Shown: piece after piece, positions 58,609 to 64,000 of the stretch
How the letters are laid out: each line of letters starts with the position of its first letter
Position numbering within the stretch: position 1 is the first letter of the stretch
Source: Rhynchospora pubera
Lineage: Eukaryota; Streptophyta; Magnoliopsida; Poales; Cyperaceae
Assembly: GCA_028095005.1 (NCBI GenBank)
Contig: CM051460.1
Span: 155,615,461-155,679,460, forward strand
Length of the DNA: 64,000 nt
Direction of reading: 5' to 3'
Position numbers and translations under genes: made by a program
Notes under the pieces: model-generated
What the model saw: only the letters and a program-made list of their open reading frames with translations
Told to the model about the DNA's origin: nothing
Database searches by the model: none

Positions 58609-61014
58609 ATGGCGCCTAAATCAGACAGTGTAGAAGGTATTTTTTTTTCTCATTAGATCTTCTCTCGCTTCAATTTAGGTTTATAATTGCTTCGATTATT
58701 CTTCTTACTAGCTTGCGCTCTCTGATTTGATCTCTGTTTTGTTTGATTCACAGGTATCGTTCTCACCTTCGTCAATGAGGTACAGCTTTTATCCTTTTTA
58801 TTGGATTCAATTGTATTGAGCTTGGTTGTATTTCTCAATTGATTGCACGTTTCAATGGGGTTTATAGTTTATCTTGTTGTTTAAAACTGATTACGGAATT
58901 TGGATTCCGTTATTACAATTTTGTTTACTATTATTGTTGAAAGTTTCTTTCATGCTATTTGCATACAGTATCTGTGCCCTTTAGAATTGGTCATGTATGA
59001 TTTATGCAGGTTCAATGTTTTTCTTATTGTTGTAAGTGGAATAAGTAGTCTTTTCATTCAATTTTGATTATTGCATAACTATACAATATTGGTTAATAGT
59101 TCCCTGAGCTTCAAACTAGTCAATAGAGCTGTTACTGCTGTTCAAATTTGGCTATCTTTAGTTGATCCCCAAATTGGAAATTTTGTCTCTAAATTCACCA
59201 TTGAATTTTCAATCACAATCCATGGCCTCAAAACTCCATGGGAAAAATTATCATGGGACTGCAGGCCTTCTTTACTCCACAAAAAAGGGTCAAAGATAGT
59301 CTATTATGAGTAAAAAAGGAATATTGCTTTGTTAATTTTTTGTTATTAATAATATTTGCATCTTGTTCGTCGTGCAGAGTGTATCTCAACCTTACAACCT
59401 TCAGATCTTGTGTGCAATAGTACCTCAACTACAATAATTGTTGTGGTGCTGTTATGTCATTGTATTGATGACAGAAGTTGTTTGGAATTGATATAATCTC
59501 TTGTTGTTTACATTTATCAGCAAAATAGACCCCTGAATGTGCAAAATGCGGCTGATGCATTACAAAAGTTCAACCTGAAGAAAACAGCTGTGCAAAAAGC
59601 TCTAGATGCATTGGCTGACAATGGTCAAATCTCTTTCAAAGAATATGGTAAACAAAAGATATACTTGGCAAGGCAAGACCAGTTCAATATACCAAATGCT
59701 CAAGAGCTGGATGAAATGAAGAAGCAAAATGCTGAATTACAAGAGGAGCTAGCTGCACAAAAGAAAGCTACAAGTGAGGTCGAAGCAGGTGAGATAGATA
59801 CTATTTGTGACCTCTGACATCAATAAATAGGTTATGCATGTTTAAGAAATGAATTATTTAATGCTTTTACCCTTTGTTTATTCAATACCCAAAATTGATA
59901 TGGTAAATTACATGAACTGGACCAGTAGAATTAATGGTAAAAGTATTTTGTATTTGAGGTTTTGAAAATTGAAAAGGCAAGAACTAAAATCTTGCATTTT
60001 ATTCAAAACTGTTCAACCACTGGGAGCGTGAGGTAAATCAGTCCATATGATACTCCTAAGACCATTTTTTTAATTTACTTCTCATTATAGGTTTTTGAAG
60101 GGAAATTCTATTTTGTAAGTAGTACATGGGACATATCAAGTACTGTCAATATTTCTGCTTATACTGTTTCTGAATATGGATGTGTTTAATGCAGAGATTC
60201 GTACTCTCCAGTCAAACTTGACCTTGGAGGAGATTAATTCTAAACAGGCTAAATTAAAAAGTGAAGTAAGTATTCATTTGTTATTGGTTTCTCTAAAAGT
60301 ATTCAATTGACATTGGAAAACCTCAAAAAGGAAAAGAAGATGATAAATGGGATAAAATGCATTGTAACCAGGTCAAAGAAATGGAGGAAAAGCTAAAGAA
60401 ATTACAAAGCGGGGTAGTTTTGGTGAAACCAGAAGATAAGAAGGCCATAGAAGATTCCTTTCATGAGAAAGTGAATCAGTGGAGAAAGAGAAAAAGAATG
60501 TTCAAGGAGATTTGGGATGCTATCACAGAAAACTCGCCCAAGGATCAGAAAGAATTTAAGGTTTTGTGCTTCTGAATTATACGTGTCATTTGAACTTATT
60601 TTCTTTGACCTTAACTATTTTATTAGTATGGCACTGGTTATTTCAGTATAAACTATAAACAGATGAGGAAAAAGAACTCTGATGTGACCAATCCAGATGC
60701 TTTAAATATCTGAAAAGAATGTTTAATTGATACTGAATCTGTGAGGTCTGGTACTTGCACACTAACTGAATTACTGCACCAACAATTTGTAAATCATGTT
60801 AGAACTGTAAGGAGCTATGATTTAAAATGTTTTTGTCGAAGCTATTGGATAAATTTCTGATGCTGTGTCTTTGCATTTACTTTCTTGCTTTCAAATAATA
60901 AGTGATTTGTCTTTACAGGAAGAACTGGGTTTGGAATATGATGAGGATGTTGGGGTGATCCTACAGTCTTATACAGAATTGCTGAACTCGAATAAGAAGA
61001 GAAGAGTGTCTTAA
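58609..61014 (+). CDS. HOP2: Homologous-pairing protein 2 (meiotic HOP2/AHP2)
   Basis: Six exons (58609-58636, 58754-58779, 59521-59788, 60195-60265, 60372-60560, 60919-61014) give 225 residues, the family's usual length. Residues 1-75 form the winged-helix DNA-binding domain (IVLTFVNEQNRPLNVQNAAD; QISFKEYGKQKIYLARQDQF). A coiled coil follows (about 85-150; DEMKKQNAELQEELAAQKKA), where HOP2 pairs with MND1. The C-terminal part is KVNQWRKRKRMFKEIWDAIT and ends in a basic NKKRRVS. With MND1 it stimulates DMC1 and RAD51 strand invasion and prevents pairing of non-homologous chromosomes in meiosis. The first two exons are very small, 28 and 26 nt, but fit both frame and family start MAPKSDS. The proximal promoter holds the nested element ending 229 bp from the ATG, which could affect expression. 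Confidence 0.95.
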
Positions 61015-61597
61015 TTTCTCAATTAGGCCCTTAGTTTTCACCTTGGTAAAATTGATAGTTAATTGTCATGTTTAAAGGTAGTTCTCGTGCAGTAAGTTGG
61101 ACATAGACTTGTGGGCTTTAGGTTTTTGCAACTGTAAGCAATTTATTGAAGATACATCTCTGGTGGTAAAGTACTTGGGTTTTCTTTGGAAAAAAAATAA
61201 ATAAAACAGAAAGGATAAAGTCTTTTTAAGCTTGAAAGCTGAGGCTGTTTCTAAAGGAAGTGATACTTCAGTTCAGCTAGTGAATGAAGAGTGAGGGGCA
61301 CTGGTAATAGGAGATGGGGCATTACCTGTGCCGAGAAAAACCTTTAGGCTTAACAATTGAGGATACTGTTGTGTATTGTGCAATGGAAGTGATGGTTTCA
61401 ACTGCATTTTCCAAAAAATAAAAGAATAGTGAATGGAGCTAATTGAGAGCCATTACCATTGTTTCATAAGCACTGTCATATACCTGAGTTAATTGTTGAG
61501 GAAGGAAGCATAGTTTGGAGTTAATTGCGAATCAAAATTGCAAGCGCTTTATTTTTACTTGCAGTTATGGTAATTTTGTTGAATATTTATGTTCAAC
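61015..61597. other. HOP2 3' flank
   Basis: Probably 3' UTR, with AATAAA-like words near 61195. No other feature seen. Confidence 0.5.
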
Positions 61598-61740
61598 GGC
61601 TCCGTTTGGATAAGGTGTGGGAAGAAGTGGGAAAAAGTATTGGAAAGTGTGTAACTTTGTGAAGAGTTTGGATTGTTTATAATAAATTTATCCTCTTATT
61701 TCCTTTTTTCCTTCTTTCCAAATCGAATCCAAACGGAGCC
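61598..61740. mobile_element. MITE, GGCTCCGTTTGGAT ends
   Basis: 143 bp with inverted ends GGCTCCGTTTGGAT and ATCCAAACGGAGCC and AAC on both sides (61595-61597, 61741-61743). It has the same ends as the copy at 58068; its internal sequence matches the copy at 56336. Confidence 0.8.
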
Positions 61741-61743
61741 AAC

Positions 61744-63035
61744 AAGTAGAAAGATTTTTGACAGTTGCTGTCAAGTATTTTGAAAAAGAAAACAATTAAA
61801 AAGGAGTTTGATTTATCAATATATATGGTCTTACGTTAGTAACAATTTTTACTTGACTCAATTATGTCCGTATCATTATTACTGCTGTCACGATTGATTA
61901 TTAGAGTTTTTTTTCCCTTTTTGCTTATTTCAATATTTTGATGCTTCTATATCGGAATTAGTTACAATTTTACAATTTATATTTTTTTAAAATAGTGGGA
62001 ATGTGTTCCTATTTGTTAATCGGGTTTGGGTTACAAGACCCTCGCTTTTAATGCCATACTGAGAGTTGAACGCTTGGGCCTGCATAATAGATGCCGAATT
62101 TGGCGGAAATTAACCTATTTCGACTCTTACAGGTTACAACGAAACTTTAGCTAAGCTGTTAGCAACTTTTTTTTTTTTTTTTTTGAAGCCTTTAAATTTA
62201 GTTTAAAAGCCCTTAGGTATTTCAATACAACATATGTCATTGCATCACCTTGGAGATTAAAACATAAACTATTCATGCGTTCCCACTTAACAGTATAATA
62301 CACAAAAGGGGGAACTCTTCAGAGCTAATACAAAACAAAAACCCCAGGCTAATTTATTTGCTACATTCCTAAAAACGCTATGCTGTTAGCACCTCCCACA
62401 TATGCACGCAACGTAGGCACCCAAAGAAAATTTGATATTATTTATATATTCTTTAAAAATATTAGCGCAATACCGGAATTGAATTACGATCCTAAGTTCG
62501 GATTCAAAATCTTATAAGTAAACTGGGTCAACATGACGAAGCTAAATCTTCCAGAGCATCGAGTTTCTGAAAAAATAGACCTTCTAGAGCATTTTTCTCT
62601 TCCACCGTCTCGCCTTCTTGCTAAACGACAAATTTAAGTGATGATCATTTGAAACTTCCTATTTACACATCTTTTTGTGAAAAGCAAATAGGTAAACTAT
62701 TAATATATTGCTAGTTAAACTGCAATTGTTCATATGAATATTTAATATCTCTATTAGCCACTGGCTAAATTTGTAAGTCCTCCTTTTTAATATAAAAAGA
62801 TGAGGGCAAGACCCCCATTTTTTACTAATAAAAAAATGAATATTTAATATCAAAATTTGCCTCTAAATTAAATATTTACAAAACTTACAAAATTATGGTA
62901 GCAACTTTTGGGTCATTTAATTGTTCTCTTGATATATCACAAAAATGAGCTTCTTAAATTTTATTAAAATGGAGGATATGATAAGAAATTTTGATTTCCA
63001 TACATAAGTCTAATAATATAAAGTAAGTTAAAATT
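61744..63035. other. Intergenic, no gene recognised
   Basis: AT-rich sequence with a run of 18 T near 62168. Nothing else identified. Confidence 0.5.
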
Positions 63036-63147
63036 TCTAAGCACACCTTTCCTCGTACAATGGGACTTGGGACCCTTAACAGTAGCCCTCTAACAGTAGC
63101 CCTCTAAGCACACCTTTCCTCGTACAATGGGACTTGGGACCCTTAAC
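63036..63147 (+). repeat. Tandem duplication, 67-bp period
   Basis: A 45-bp block starting TCTAAGCACACC at 63036-63080 recurs unchanged at 63103-63147. The intervening 22 bp hold two copies of AGTAGCCCTCTAA. Confidence 0.85.
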
Positions 63148-63541
63148 CAACTAGTAATTTTGTTAATTTTTTTCCATCTGGTATAGTGATCAAATGCAAA
63201 AACACTATTTGTTATTTTTTTACGGCTGGTATATATAGTGGTCAAATCTAAAGAGTATGTTTTTTTTTTTGTAGTTTCTAGAGGTTTTATAAATGAGAAG
63301 TTCGCCTTTTTATTTACACTTTAATATTCTTTACTGATGAAATTGGTAGGTACAATAAATATTTGATTTTTTTTTACCGAAATGATACCATAAACTGTTT
63401 ATTTAAAATAAAAATAAATAAACCCAACAATTTTTTTTTAGTTTTTATAGATACTTTTCGTTAATTTCTATATTTCAACTTATTGATCTAAAACTACACT
63501 CATGTGATAAGCTTGATGTCCATTATGAGTTTATTATGACA

Positions 63542-64000
63542 CTAGTGGAGGTTGTCGCGCGTTGCGCGACCTATGTTTCTACTCGTATATATTTATTTAA
63601 ATAATTTATTACATCTATTAGCCATAGTGCAAAAATTAATAAATTATGAGAAAGAAAAAACAAATTCAGAAAATTTTATTGTCAGTTGGTTGTAACAAAT
63701 CGACGTTCAAATCTCAATAAATAATTGTCATTTGTAATGATAATTTTATTACTATTCAGTGTGATCATATGATTTTGCTTTAGAAAATTTTTATTATATT
63801 TGGGCTTTGGTTTAAGTTAAGATTTATTGACGTGAATTGACAAAATTTTTTGTAAGGTCAGATTTACTAAAGAATTAGACTTCGTTCATATGGAAAAATA
63901 TTCTAACTTTTAATTTAATTCAAAAAACGTCGAGACCTCTGCGTAAAACACGGTAACTAATTAATCATATATGTGCCATTGATGATTAACATTTTAATGT
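63542..64000 (-). mobile_element. Helitron 3' end, body runs off the window
   Basis: Read on the minus strand, a GC-rich hairpin (GTCGCGC, loop, GCGCGAC; 63554-63570) is followed 8 nt later by CTAG at 63545-63542 and then T. Hairpin, CTRR terminus and insertion next to T are the 3' signature of plant Helitrons. The 5' TC end is not in the window, and no Rep/helicase coding part is seen in the 459 bp available. Confidence 0.75.

Noticed and set aside
1..64000. CRISPR arrays, operons, rRNA or free-standing tRNA genes
   Set aside because: None seen. The only tRNA-like sequence is the head of the SINE, and the sequence is nuclear plant DNA.

Overview
This window is nuclear DNA of a flowering plant, most likely a eudicot. 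It is AT-rich, its genes have many short GT-AG introns, it encodes plant-type proteins (a CONSTANS-like regulator, an ACD11-like lipid-transfer protein, a plastid-targeted protein), and it carries typical plant transposons. I cannot name the species.

Genes, in order: (1) a group III CONSTANS-like B-box/CCT gene on the minus strand (2.5-3.9 kb); (2) the Golgi golgin CASP, minus strand, 19 exons (6.8-13.1 kb); (3) an ACD11-like sphingolipid transfer protein, plus strand, 4 exons (39.2-41.3 kb); (4) a possible 76-residue membrane peptide, minus strand (43.5-43.7 kb); (5) a probable plastid membrane protein of unknown function, minus strand, with a possible alternative terminal exon (44.7-46.2 kb); (6) the spliceosomal kinase PRP4K, plus strand, 12 exons (47.5-53.1 kb); (7) the meiotic recombination factor HOP2/AHP2, plus strand, 6 exons (58.6-61.0 kb). 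For the multi-exon genes I placed each splice junction by eye; all are GT-AG and the joined reading frames stay open to a stop. The genes are unrelated single-copy housekeeping and regulatory genes, with no sign of a functional cluster.

From 13 to 38.5 kb the window is a transposon nest. Two solo LTRs of one family lie nearly end to end (17.1-20.6 kb). Next comes a three-level nest: a foldback MITE (20675-36775) holds a solo Athila-like LTR (20711-36400, duplicated target ATGAC), which holds a complete, young Athila-type Ty3/gypsy element on the minus strand (20904-34987, duplicated target ACCAG). Its two LTRs are each 1669 bp and differ at about nine sites by eye. It has a tRNA-Asp primer site, gag, pol and a downstream ATHILA-family ORF. 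Two more foldback elements set in TA microsatellites follow (37.4-38.3 kb). Elsewhere there are four related MITEs with 3-bp target duplications, a tRNA-derived SINE, a hAT-type element in a PRP4K intron, a long-inverted-repeat element just upstream of HOP2, and a Helitron 3' end at the right edge.

The most unusual signal is a set of short GC-rich palindromes spread through the Athila element, in its LTRs, its untranslated regions and the linkers between pol domains. They usually come in pairs 20-21 bp apart. The solo LTR that hosts this element has pairs with the same spacing, exactly 20 bp in six cases, but with a different palindromic core. I know of no named feature that matches this.
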